Assembly (NCBI GenBank): GCA_039621445.1
Contig: CP154955.1
Span: forward strand, 30,883,471-30,947,470
From: Euglena gracilis
Lineage: Eukaryota > Euglenida > Euglenophyceae > Euglenales
Direction: 5' to 3'
DNA: 64,000 bases
Shown here piece by piece: positions 1-9,267 of this stretch. The notes under the pieces were generated by a model. It was not told where the DNA came from and did not search any database. It worked only from the letters and a program-made list of their open reading frames with translations. How positions within the stretch are numbered: position 1 is the stretch's first letter; each line of letters opens with the position of its first letter. The position numbers were made by a program, and so were the translations under genes.

Positions 1-2
1 AA

Positions 3-945
3 ATGCCAGCTGCCTTAACCGCCATCGTTAGGGTGGTGGAGCCGGCAGATGGCTTTGCCGCCATGTACCAATCACTGGACAGCAACAGGTGGACTGAAAC
101 TGAACAAGACGGCACCGACATTACACTGCCACGGACATGCAATGACAGCCCACGTGTCATTGCCATGGTGCACATGGACCAGGACGACACCGAACAGACC
201 GGTCCAGCACCAGATTACACAGAACTGGACGAAAACAACGAACCGTACTTCGACGAACAGGTGTTTGCACCACAAAACTGGTACCAACAGCCAGAAACGG
301 ACACTCAGAACGACCAAAACTGGCAAACTGCAACAGCACAGCAACCAGGAACCCAGAGTTTTGCACTGGTGGCGGTACGACAGAGCCCGGAACAACCAGA
401 CCGCCTCCAGGGTGAAACTGAAACTTCGTACCAGGAACCATCGTACAGCTCGTACGAGATTCCACAGCCGGAACCACAGAACCAGAACACTGACTGGGAC
501 TGGTGGTCGAACTTTGCGTACGAAACTGGACAGCTGACCCAGGAATTTCAACAGTTCAGACGCAAAACTGAACAGACGAACCAACAAACGGCAGAAACTC
601 TGCAGCAGCTGCAACAAACAACGACGGAATGGGTCAGCGAACTGCACGCAACAGTCAACAGACAGGGTGAAGCACTCATCTCAGAAATAAACGGCAGACA
701 CGAAGAACTGACGACAGTCCTGGCAACAACCCAAGCAAACATGGAACAGGTGACCGTCAACCAGAACAGGCTGTACCAGGAACATTTTAACGGAATGTCA
801 CAGCAGATCACAGAAATCAGGGAAATGTCTGGCTCACTGGGTGAAAAACTCAGGGAATTTCACAGTTTTCTGCAGATGGCAGGTGGAAACGCACAGAACC
901 AGGGTGAACATCTGGTTGGTTTACTACACCGACAGCGAGAAAACG
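3..945 (+). pseudogene. gag, N-terminal segment (frame 3)
   Basis: An open frame runs from the window edge to an A7 run near 945, where the similar coiled-coil reading continues in frame 1. It is rich in Q, E, N and T and has no Cys-rich motif. From about base 560 it turns into a heptad-like coiled coil. Because it is already open at base 3, the true start lies outside the window. The frame change is +1, so it is not a classic -1 frameshift even though A AAA AAC is present. An indel in the A run, real or technical, explains it best. Confidence 0.6.
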
Positions 946-3801
946 AAAAAAACAACTGCAGAACTGCAACAGAGATTGGCTGTGGCAGAAGAACGGGTCG
1001 CAGGAATCACAGGCGGAGTCCAAACGGTGAACAGCAAAGTGGACGAAACTGTGGCAACAGTGTCCAGAAAAGTTGAAAACCTCAGAGGCGAAATCAGCAG
1101 TGTGGTGGAAAAAATTCAGAAGGACATGGGCAGTGAAATCGGAAATCTGGCAGGACGGGTTCAGCAGCAGGAAACAAAAACGACAACAACCATTCAAAAC
1201 TGTGATTACCTGCACAAAAAACTGGTCGAACTGCAGAAAATCCCAGATCAGCAGCAGCAGATTACACAGCTGAACGAGGAAATCGGCAGACTGAAACGAC
1301 AAGTGGAAACCCTGACCTCCAACGAAGAAAAACACAAACAACGCACTGAACGTCTGAACCTGGAGGTCGGCAACCTGGGTCACAGGGTGGACGAAACAGC
1401 CCAAACGACTCAAAACCTGCTGGGTGAACTACAAAAAGGGACCATTAAAACGGGAACACATGCCACATCTGAACATGCCAAATGGCTGGAAATGACATCT
1501 GCCATTGGCTCAATGACAACCAGGGTCGGTCAACTGGAAGCAAAACTAGCTGGTCTGACAACAAAAACTGCAGAACGGGAGACACATGACAACGGCATTT
1601 GGCAGCATTTACATTCTCTGACCACGGAACTGCAAACACAGCAGAAACGGTGGACAGAACAGCTGGTGACCCTGGACAGAAAAATCAGTACTGTGACAAA
1701 AACGACTGAAAACCTGACTGAAAAACTGGAAAGGCAAAACACCCAGCAAATCACAACCCCTAGCCCTAGCCTGGCTGAAATACCCAGACTTTTTGAAAAT
1801 CTTTGCATTTCCTCTCGCCCAGCCTGCACAGGGGCCTTCGGGCCAGAGTCAGGGGCCAGCCCCCTGGCCAGTGGGCCTCCCTCGAGGACCCAGGCTGGAC
1901 AGCCAGGGGCAGCCACAACGGCCCAACGAACAGAACCCCCCCAGGGGGCGGACAGGGCCGCGGGCCAACGGGGATCGGGGACCCCACAACCCCAGAACCA
2001 GCCCCCACCAGCCCCGAGGGGCCAGCCCACAAGACAACACCTAGAACCCCAGGCCTGGCCAACGGGGATGGGGACCCCACAACCCCTGGCCCAGCCACGG
2101 CCAGCCCTGAGGGGCCAGCCCGCAGGAAACCAAGGGACGGGGACCCCAGAACCCCTTGCCTGTCGAACGGGGACGGGGACCCCACAACCCCTGACAGGTA
2201 TGTTCAGCCAGAGCAGCCAGCACTGGGGGGACGAAACACCACACCCAAAAATGGAAGGAGGAGCTGCAGCACTGGGGACCGTTAACTCGGCTTCCCTGGT
2301 GGGGCAGCTCATCCAACAAGAACTGAAAACTGCCTTGACACCGTTAATTGCCCAACTGACTCGACAAACAGAACGGCCGACTGCAGTCCCGACCAGCCCA
2401 GCTCTTACGACAAACCCGACAAGCCCAGCACCACAGCCAACCCAGCCGACTCAACAGCCAGTGACGACACAACAAAACCCACAGTCCCGGACTCGGGGCT
2501 TGTTCATGTGGGCAGACGAAACCGAAACTCAGAACACAGCCACAACAACCTGGGTGGGACCCCAGATGGGGTCTGCCCAAACTGCCATCCACCACATAGG
2601 AGAGGAAACAGTGGTGGCACCCGTGGCAACGGCCCCGGCAGCATCCTTCGGGCTGCTGCTGGGTCCAGTGGGCGCGGCAATGACAAAAGACCTGGTAAGA
2701 CCAACACTGCAGGGGAATTTCGCAGATTTTGCCGTGAAATTTCCGATGTACCTGCAACGTGTGTCAGCCGGTCAGGGATCCCTGACCGATGACCTGAAAC
2801 TGTCACTGCTGGAGGGCAGCCTGGACAGTGCCAGCAAACTGGAACTACAACGCAGACAGGAACGCGGTGAGAAAATAAAATACCAGGAATTTTGGAACTG
2901 GATGTGCCAGAAATACGGTGGAGACACGCAATCAGCCATCAAAGACGAACTGAAAAACCTGAGACCAAAAACGGAAGGAAAACTGACACTGGAAGCGTGG
3001 AGGGAGTTTGAGGCCCATTTCAAACTCCTCTACAGCAGGCTGGAAAATCCATCAGAGGAAGACGCTTACAACCTGGTGGCTGAAAAAATGTCTGAAACGC
3101 AACGCAGAAGCTGCATCAGGGAACAGGACCGCAGAAATCAGGACAGACCGACACTGAAACTGAAAGGGGTCACGAACATTATGAACGTCCCAGATGCAAC
3201 AACGGAAGACATACGAGACCTGGTGGCAGCAACAGTGGGCACAGGTGAAAATTTTCAGGTGGCGCGGGACGGACAAAACTTCAGGATCCAACTGCACAGC
3301 AGCAGAGCTGCTGAACTTCTCCTGATGAAAAACGGTTCAACGCTGCTGACTGGACACAAGCCACAATTCACACAGGTACAGGCCAAACTGACTCTGGACG
3401 AACTGTTCCAACGGGTGGAAACCGAACTCAGGTGCCAACAACAGTCAGACTCCCTGGGTAGGGGGTACAACGGCTGGCAGAACCAACTTCGTGAAAACAG
3501 GTCACGGTCGATGGACCGCAGGGGTTACGTCAGGGAAGTCAAGGAGGAGGAGAAAACAAAATCCAGAAGTCGGACACCACCTTCCAGATCCCGATCCAAC
3601 TCCCCTGGACCTCGAACCCCAACACCCGAAAAACCCAGACCCCCTTCTCCACGCCAGCAGATGCCCATGGCAGTTTCAGAACAGCCTGGCCAGGGACGGA
3701 ACACCAACTGGTCAGACTGGGGACAGAACGACTGGGGCAAAGGCAAAGGAAAGGGGAAAGGTCAAAACTGGGGTTCAACCCAAAACTGGAACCAGAACTG
3801 A
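946..3801 (+). CDS. gag polyprotein, main part
   Basis: This is about 950 codons in frame 1. Bases 950-1,740 code a long coiled coil with regular L/V spacing. Bases 1,820-2,220 are a GC-rich Pro/Gly segment with tandem GTPQP-like units. Bases 2,690-3,260 code an alpha-helical, charged stretch that fits a capsid-like (Retrotrans_gag) region. Bases 3,490-3,660 code an RS-rich basic stretch (SRSRTPPSRSRSNSP). The tail is GKGKGKGKG. I see no CCHC zinc knuckle; the RS and GK tails may do the RNA binding (inference). The frame stops at 3,799-3,801, and a similar GK-rich reading continues in the -1 frame, as expected for a gag-pol junction, but no canonical slippery heptamer is visible there. Confidence 0.7.
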   Translation, partial: KKTTAELQQRLAVAEERVAGITGGVQTVNSKVDETVATVSRKVENLRGEISSVVEKIQKDMGSEIGNLAGRVQQQETKTTTTIQNCDYLHKKLVELQKIPDQQQQITQLNEEIGRLKRQVETLTSNEEKHKQRTERLNLEVGNLGHRVDETAQTTQNLLGELQKGTIKTGTHATSEHAKWLEMTSAIGSMTTRVGQLEAKLAGLTTKTAERETHDNGIWQHLHSLTTELQTQQKRWTEQLVTLDRKISTVTKTTENLTEKLERQNTQQITTPSPSLAEIPRLFENLCISSRPACTGAFGPESGASPLASGPPSRTQAGQPGAATTAQRTEPPQGADRAAGQRGSGTPQPQNQPPPAPRGQPTRQHLEPQAWPTGMGTPQPLAQPRPALRGQPAGNQGTGTPEPLACRTGTGTPQPLTGMFSQSSQHWGDETPHPKMEGGAAALGTVNSASLVGQLIQQELKTALTPLIAQLTRQTERPTAVPTSPALTTNPTSPAPQPTQPTQQPVTTQQNPQSRTRGLFMWADETETQNTATTTWVGPQMGSAQTAIHHIGEETVVAPVATAPAASFGLLLGPVGAAMTKDLVRPTLQGNFADFAVKFPMYLQRVSAGQGSLTDDLKLSLLEGSLDSASKLELQRRQERGEKIKYQEFWNWMCQKYGGDTQSAIKDELKNLRPKTEGKLTLEAWREFEAHFKLLYSRLENPSEEDAYNLVAEKMSETQRRSCIREQDRRNQDRPTLKLKGVTNIMNVPDATTEDIRDLVAATVGTGENFQVARDGQNFRIQLHSSRAAELLLMKNGSTLLTGHKPQFTQVQAKLTLDELFQRVETELRCQQQSDSLGRGYNGWQNQLRENRSRSMDRRGYVREVKEEEKTKSRSRTPPSRSRSNSPGPRTPTPEKPRPPSPRQQMPMAVSEQPGQGRNTNWSDWGQNDWGKGKGKGKGQNWGSTQNWNQN

Positions 3802-4286
3802 ATCAGAATTACGGCAAAGGCTACGATTCAGGAAAGGGATACAACTCTGGGAAAGGATACAATTCTGGGAAGGGGAGCGGGAAAGGAAAAGGCAAAGGGC
3901 AGCCACAGCCACAGCCAGCAGCAACGAAAACCGAACCACAGACACAGCAAACCAATTCACAGGAGCCAGCCAACCAGCCACAGGGACAGCCAAAGGCAGA
4001 AGCATCTTCCAGCAATCGCTGGCAGCCAGTTCAAAACACAGAACGGAAGTGAAGGGGCTGCGGCCTGAGGGTAGGGGACGAGAGGGGCGACTCTCTGCAG
4101 ACACAACCGAAACAACCAAACAAAACAAGGGAACCAGGTCCAGAGCCGCAGCGGTCATACACACTGGGTAAGGGAGGTAAGAAAAAACCCCAAAAGAAAA
4201 ACATCCTGACAAAAAAACGACTCCACAGCCCAGAACCGAAAAGGGAACAGGTCAGCTGCAGGTTCGGCAGAGCAGCTTCACGATGG
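3798..4286 (+). pseudogene. GK-rich and basic linker between gag and pol
   Basis: Frame 3 continues the gag tail with three SGKGYN/D-like units (GYDSGKGYNSGKGYNSGKG) and a Gln/Pro-rich stretch. It meets one in-frame TGA at 4,050-4,052 and then stays open through a Lys-rich stretch into the methyltransferase. The TGA could be a mutation or a readthrough codon; one copy cannot decide. No known domain is recognised here. Confidence 0.4.
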
Positions 4287-4845
4287 GTGTCTGAAAACTA
4301 CCACGTGAAGGAAGAAAAAATGACAGAAATTCTCTCACACTTCGGGGTCCAGCCCCAGCTGGATGCCTTTGCAACGGAAAAAAACAAAAGATTCCCGCAA
4401 TGGTGGGGATCGGGCAGCCCAGATGGAACTGACGCCTTTGAAAAAGACTGGCACGGAAAACTGCTGTGGATGAACCCCCCATTCAGCAAAATTTCACAGG
4501 TGGTGAGTAAAATCCAAACAGACGAGGCCCATGCACTTCTCATGGTACCAAGATGGGTCCACAGACGATGGTACAGGGAAATCAAAGGCTGGCAGTGATG
4601 TCAATGTTCATCCCAGCGGGAACAAAACTGTTTGGACAGGGTGACAAGAACTGCAGGAATACACCGTGGCCTGTGGAAGTGTTTTTGGTATGCGGACACA
4701 AAACACGGTGCAAGTACCTACCAGGTTTCCACAAACATTTCACCCCCCTACACCCGACATCCAAGGTGAGGTTCGGCACAGCCCACGAGTACCCGCCAGT
4801 GGAGGACGAGGTGGAGGGTGGTGAACAAGAACCGATTTGGGGACA
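4287..4845 (+). pseudogene. DNA N6-adenine methyltransferase domain (Dam/phage type)
   Basis: Frame 3 codes QLDAFATEKNKRFPQW followed by LLWMNPPFSKISQVV and a segment ending MVPRWVHRRWY; frame 2 continues from about 4,590 with a Phe/Pro-rich piece containing TKLFGQ. The LDAFAT motif followed by NPPFS and a W-rich C-terminus is the layout of the Dam-like methyltransferase carried by DIRS retroelements and phages; NPPF is the catalytic (D/N)PP(Y/F) motif. A frame change near 4,595 splits the domain and is not at a homopolymer. It lies between gag and the cytosine methyltransferase, so both would be made as parts of pol. Activity in this copy is unlikely. Confidence 0.7.
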
Positions 4846-5832
4846 GAAAAACCACAGAAACACATCAGAAAACTGCAGGAGGCAGCCACAGCGACACCAG
4901 AACGGGCCACAGCAGAAAAACCAAAACCAAAAATGCTGGACCTGTTCTGTGGAACAAAATCGGTCAGCAAGGTGTATGAAAAAATGGGTTTCGAGGTGGT
5001 GACGGTGGATTCAGACCCCAGGTGGAAAGCGGATTACCAGGTGGACGTACTGGAATGGGACTTCAGAAAACATTTCAAACCTGGTGAATTCCACACGGTG
5101 GTGTGTGGAGTTCCCTGCACAGAATTCAGCATTGCCCTGACGACAAGACCCAGGAACCTGGAAAAAGGAGACAGCCTTGCAAAGAAAGCCCTGGAAATTG
5201 TGGAATTTCTGCAGCCGCAGAAATGGTGGTTGGAAAACCCAAGGTACGGATACCTGGGAAAACGAGATTACATGAAACCGTACCCGTACATTGACGTGGA
5301 TTACTGTCAATACACAGACTGGGGTTACAAAAAACCAACACGAATCTGGGGCAGCCCTGATATCCTGCAGGTACCAGCAAAACGGTGTGACGGGAAAACG
5401 TGCAAGAACCTGGACCCAGACGGTGGTGGTCACCTGGTGAAACTCAGCAACAAACACAACATTCCAGCCTTCAAAAAATTCAGGATCCCAGAACATCTGA
5501 TTCAGGACCTGGCAGGGTTCCGCGAACGGCTACGGCAAACCAGCCAAGCCCAGGCCGCGCAGCAACAACCGCTGCAGCAGCCCAGCCCTGCCCAGACTGC
5601 ACGACAAAACATGCTCTCACAGCCCAGCCCAGAACTGACAGGTCAACAGCCAAACCCAGATTCAACTGACAAAACAGAACCAGACCAAAACATTCGGCTT
5701 CCAAAACGACTGTGTGAACCGGTGTCCAAACTCCTGCTGGGGCAGGTCATCAGCAGAAAGAAAGCAAAACAACTCCTCATCGAAGTCCGTGCTGTGTTGC
5801 CGGACGGTAAAAAATGTTCCTACAGGCCCTGA
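4846..5832 (+). CDS. C5-cytosine DNA methyltransferase domain within pol
   Basis: Frame 1 is open for about 330 codons. Motif I is MLDLFCGTKSVSKV at base 4,933, motif IV is GVPCTEFS near 5,107 with the catalytic Cys, motif VI is WWLENPR near 5,226, and a GYKKPTRIW segment near 5,327 resembles the motif VIII region. These are the hallmarks of the C5 methyltransferase family, in the short phage-like form. The stretch from 5,530 to 5,700 is a Gln/Pro-rich linker (QPSPAQT repeats), followed by a basic helix leading to the protease. The catalytic motifs are intact, so the domain itself may be functional if expressed. The frame is lost at an A6 run near 5,811. A cytosine methyltransferase in a Gypsy pol is rare; capture by retrotransposons has been reported in a few algal and protist lineages. 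Confidence 0.8.
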   Translation, partial: EKPQKHIRKLQEAATATPERATAEKPKPKMLDLFCGTKSVSKVYEKMGFEVVTVDSDPRWKADYQVDVLEWDFRKHFKPGEFHTVVCGVPCTEFSIALTTRPRNLEKGDSLAKKALEIVEFLQPQKWWLENPRYGYLGKRDYMKPYPYIDVDYCQYTDWGYKKPTRIWGSPDILQVPAKRCDGKTCKNLDPDGGGHLVKLSNKHNIPAFKKFRIPEHLIQDLAGFRERLRQTSQAQAAQQQPLQQPSPAQTARQNMLSQPSPELTGQQPNPDSTDKTEPDQNIRLPKRLCEPVSKLLLGQVISRKKAKQLLIEVRAVLPDGKKCSYRP

Positions 5833-6485
5833 TTGACACGGGAGCACAGGCAAACCTGGTGAAAAAGAACCTGATTCCCCAACAAAATTTCAGACGTTCA
5901 CAAAAACCCTTGGCCCTGATCACAGCGGACGGAACAAGGATGGAAGGAGGACTACACGAAGTCACACTGGAACTGCAGTTTTCATCACGGGTGCACAACA
6001 CGGACAGAACAAGGGAGTGGTCCACCATTGGAACATTCCATGACGCTGACATCCAAGTGGATGCCATCCTCGGGTATCCGTGGATGGAACAACACCAACT
6101 GGGGGTTTTTCCACACCTACAATCACTGGCCCTCATAGGTGAACCACTGCGGCTGCTGTCCAGTTGGCACCAGCTGAAGGAACAAAAACACAGGGAACGG
6201 AAAATACACCAACTTCAGAAAAACATTTCGGAAGTGCGGGCAATGAATTTGAAGATTCCTGCTGAAGCGGGCCAGGACGAGGAAAAACTGTTCGAAGACG
6301 AAACAACATTGGAAACACTGGCAAAACAACTTCAGAAATCGGCACAGAAATCTGACAGGGTTCAGGGTGTTGTGGTGGTGCCAGAAGGACAGGAAACACA
6401 AGGCGAAAGGGTGGCTGAACTGGTGAAAAAACTGCGGCAGGACTATGAAGGAGTGGTCTTGCGAGACAAAATTTACCCAGACCCC
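5811..6485 (+). pseudogene. Retropepsin-type aspartic protease domain
   Basis: Frame 3 codes ALIDTGAQANLV, the active-site D-T-G of retroviral-type proteases, and about 90 residues later AILGYPWM, the conserved ILG of the C-terminal strand. This length and spacing fit a Ty3/Gypsy protease that cuts the polyprotein. A Glu/Lys-rich helical linker follows up to the reverse transcriptase. The frame enters after an A6 run and leaves at a C6 run near 6,484, so both borders are homopolymer breaks. Confidence 0.8.
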
Positions 6486-7910
6486 CCAGAACGTGGACCA
6501 CTGGGTTATGGGAAAATCGAACGTGGCGAAAAAGCAAAGACCCATCCACATGACAGGAGAACGCCGACAGGCACTCATCGACATGGTGGACGAATGGGTT
6601 AGGGACCTGAAAGTGGAAGACGGAAGGAGTGACTGGTCCAGCCCCACATTTGTGGTGGCCAAAAAAGGTGGAAAATGGAGAGGGGTGGTGGATTTCAGAG
6701 CACTGAACGAGGCAACAATCACAGACGCCCATCCCCTCCCTAGGATAGAAGACATCCTAGTTCAACAAGGACAACGGGCCCTGTACAGTGTACTGGACCT
6801 GAAAGACGCCTTCCACCAGGTGCCACTGAGAACAGAGTCCAGACCCTACACCTGCTGCAGCACACCTAAGGGAACAAAACAGTGGAGAGTGGTGGTCACG
6901 GGAATGAAAAACGGTGTACCGATTTTCCAGAGGGTGATCGAGTACAGCCTGGAGGAGGTACAGGGCATTGCAAACCCTTACGTGGACGACATAATCGTAG
7001 GAACCACGTGGCAGGGAACTGAAGAAAAAACCCTCGAACAACACGACAAGGACATCAGAAGGGTGATGGAGGCACTGAAAAAACAGCAGCACGTGGCAGA
7101 CATCAAGAAATGCAAATTTTTCGTGAAAGAGGTGGAATTCTGTGGACACGTGCTGGGAGGTGGACAACGAAAACCAGCACCTGGGAAACTGATGGCCTTG
7201 GAAAAATGGGAGGAACCAAAAACGGTCACTGCCCTGCGGGCATTCCTGGGATTCACAAATTACTACGCCTCATACATACCAGGGTACGCGGAAGTGGCTG
7301 CAGACCTAATGGAGAAACTGAAGGTGAAAAAAGGACAGGGGAAGAAAGGAAGCCTGACACCTGTATTTTTCGGTGAAAAAGAAAGAAAAGCCTTCCAGAC
7401 CATCAAAGAAAAACTGCTCGGAAGCCTGAAACTGCAAACAGTGAACCCAGACAAACCGTTCATACTCAGGGTGGATGCAAGTGGCAGAGCTGTGGGTGCG
7501 GCTCTGGAACAATTTGCGGAGGACACTGCAGAAAAACCAGACCCAACAACAGCCATGACCAAGAAAACAGTACCCGTAGCTTTCTGTTCACGAAAACTGA
7601 CACCTGGGCAGGTTCGCTCGTGGTCTCCTAGGGAGAAGGAGACCTACGCAGTGATCCTGGCCCTGCAAAAATGGGCTTCCTGGATAGGAATGCAACCGGT
7701 ACTGGTGTTGACGGACCACAAGTCCATTGAGGCATGGGCAACGGAGGCGCTGGACACCCCCAGTGGACCAGCTGGACGTAGGGCTAGGTGGCACGAACTG
7801 CTTTCGCGGTTCGACATAACCGTTGCATACGTACCTGGCAAAGACAACACGGTCGCCGATGCCTTGAGTAGGTGGGCCTACCCCGCCTCACAGACATTCG
7901 CCGACGTGAG
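6486..7910 (+). CDS. Reverse transcriptase and RNase H of the Gypsy element
   Basis: Frame 1. The RT begins with NVDHWVMGKSN and a WSSPTFVVAKKGGKWRGVVD segment, then LDLKDAFHQV (first catalytic Asp) and NPYVDDIIVGT (YVDD catalytic box). The thumb and connection follow with ALRAFLGFTNYY. RNase H shows RVDASGRAVGAALEQF, SPREKETYAVI, LTDHKSIEAW and DNTVADALSR, so its acidic residues are in place. RT copies element RNA into DNA and RNase H removes the RNA strand. The order and motifs are typical of Ty3/Gypsy. All catalytic motifs visible here are intact. Confidence 0.93.
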
Positions 7911-9022
7911 TATCCACGGGAGTGAGGAGGACGACCGACTCATGAAAGAAATCATCAAACAGGAGGAAAAGGAACAGAAAACTTGTATGGTGATCAACGT
8001 GGCAGACCTGACACAGGCACAAAAACAGCTTCAGGAACCCGTCACTGTGGCCGTCACAACAAGGGGGGGAGCCAAAACGGGTGAAGATTCGCCCACAGTG
8101 GCTGGTTCAACGGAAAACGGTGACACCCCTCAAAAAAATTCAAAAACACCTCAAAAACCTGCAAAGACGACAAAGAAATGGGTTGTGAAGGAAACGACTG
8201 TGGTGGAACCAAGCAAAAAACTGGCTGAGGCAACCCCAAGGGAGACCACGGATGAGGCAGGAAACCTGATCCGACCAGACCAACACAAAAACAAAACCCC
8301 AGAAAACTCAGAAACGGCCGAGGGACCATCCACTGAGGAAGACCCACCAAGGCGAAGACCCCTGGAAGAGGACCCTGTGGAACCCCTAACAACAACAGAC
8401 TCAACAAAACAACAGGACGCGCAAGGTGCATCATCCTCAACGGGGACACCCGTTGGACCTCCATCAAGGGGAGTGCACGCCCCGGAGCTTCAACAGGGGG
8501 AACCGAAAGGGGTGATGGACAGGGAATGGAAGAACGAGTACGAAAGTTGCCCAAGGTGGGGACCTGTGCTCAAGGACCTGAAGGGAACGGGGTTCAAAAA
8601 CTGGCCTGACGGGTACCGATTCGACAACGGCAGGCTCTACAAAAACGGTCTCCTATGTGTACCAAGTGGGTTGACTGGAAACGTAATTCGGGAACATCAC
8701 GAAACAGCCGGGCACCCAGGGTCAGCCCGACTGTGGGACCAGATGGGAAGGTGGTTTGCGTTTGCGGACCACCAGGATGCAAAAAAACTGACAGGCAAAA
8801 TGATGACCATGTGTGAAACCTGCCAAGCAACAGAACCCAGCCACTTACCATACAAGTGCCCCATTGAACCGACACCGATTCCTGCACACCTGATGGACAG
8901 TGTTGCTATCGACTTGTTCTCTCTACCTGAAACCACCTTTGAAGGGAAAAAATACGACACGTTGGCGTTGTGTGTGGACAGGCTGAGTGGGTGGATGGTT
9001 GCAACCCCCCACCTGGCCAAGG
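7911..9022 (+). CDS. Integrase, N-terminal half, with a long linker
   Basis: Same frame as the RT. Bases 7,930-8,490 code a Thr/Glu/Pro-rich linker with no recognised fold. The integrase zinc-binding HHCC module follows (REHHETAGHPGS, then MCETCQATEP), and then VAIDLFSLPE with the first catalytic Asp of the DDE core. The reading is cut after ATPHLAKGL by the 2.56-kb insertion; the rest of the core resumes at 11,588 in another frame. The inserted element therefore disrupts this integrase completely. Confidence 0.85.
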
Positions 9023-9037
9023 GACTCTATATCAAGA

Positions 9038-9161
9038 AAGACCCCCCCCTCACCGGCTTTGTCCTGAGTCCGGTGGGGGGGGGTCACCGGCTTTGTCCGA
9101 AGGACAAAGCCGGTGACCCCCCCCACCGGACTCAGGACAAAGCCGGTGAGGGGGGGGTCTT
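9038..9161. repeat. Near-perfect 124-bp palindrome
   Basis: Two arms of about 60 bases read AAGACC and onward, through CTCACCGGCTTTGTCC, to a GAA centre and back. The only mismatch is one extra G in a G9/C8 run. It sits at the left edge of the Crypton-like insert and contains two copies of the core unit CTCAGGACAAAGCCGGTGA, one on each strand. It would fold into a long hairpin. Confidence 0.9.
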
Positions 9162-9165
9162 GCTA

Positions 9166-9216
9166 TAAGTCGGTGACCCCCCCCACCGGACTCAGGACAA
9201 AGCCGGTGACCCCCTA
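9166..9216 (+). repeat. Left 51-bp inverted repeat of the Crypton-like element
   Basis: Begins TAAGTCGGTGACC and ends GGTGACCCCCTA. It matches the reverse complement of 11,539-11,589 without mismatch, including the C8 and C5 runs. Confidence 0.9.
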
Positions 9217-9267
9217 ATGAGGAAAATTCTGTTTTTCATTATTTGTTTCTTGTTTCCCACAGCCAAA

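Noticed and set aside
940-950. A AAA AAC slippery heptamer in gag as a programmed -1 frameshift
   Set aside because: The heptamer is in register, but the coiled coil continues in the +1 frame, not the -1 frame.
1530-2312. 260-codon minus ORF in gag
   Set aside because: It is antisense to the Pro/Gly-rich gag tandem repeat.
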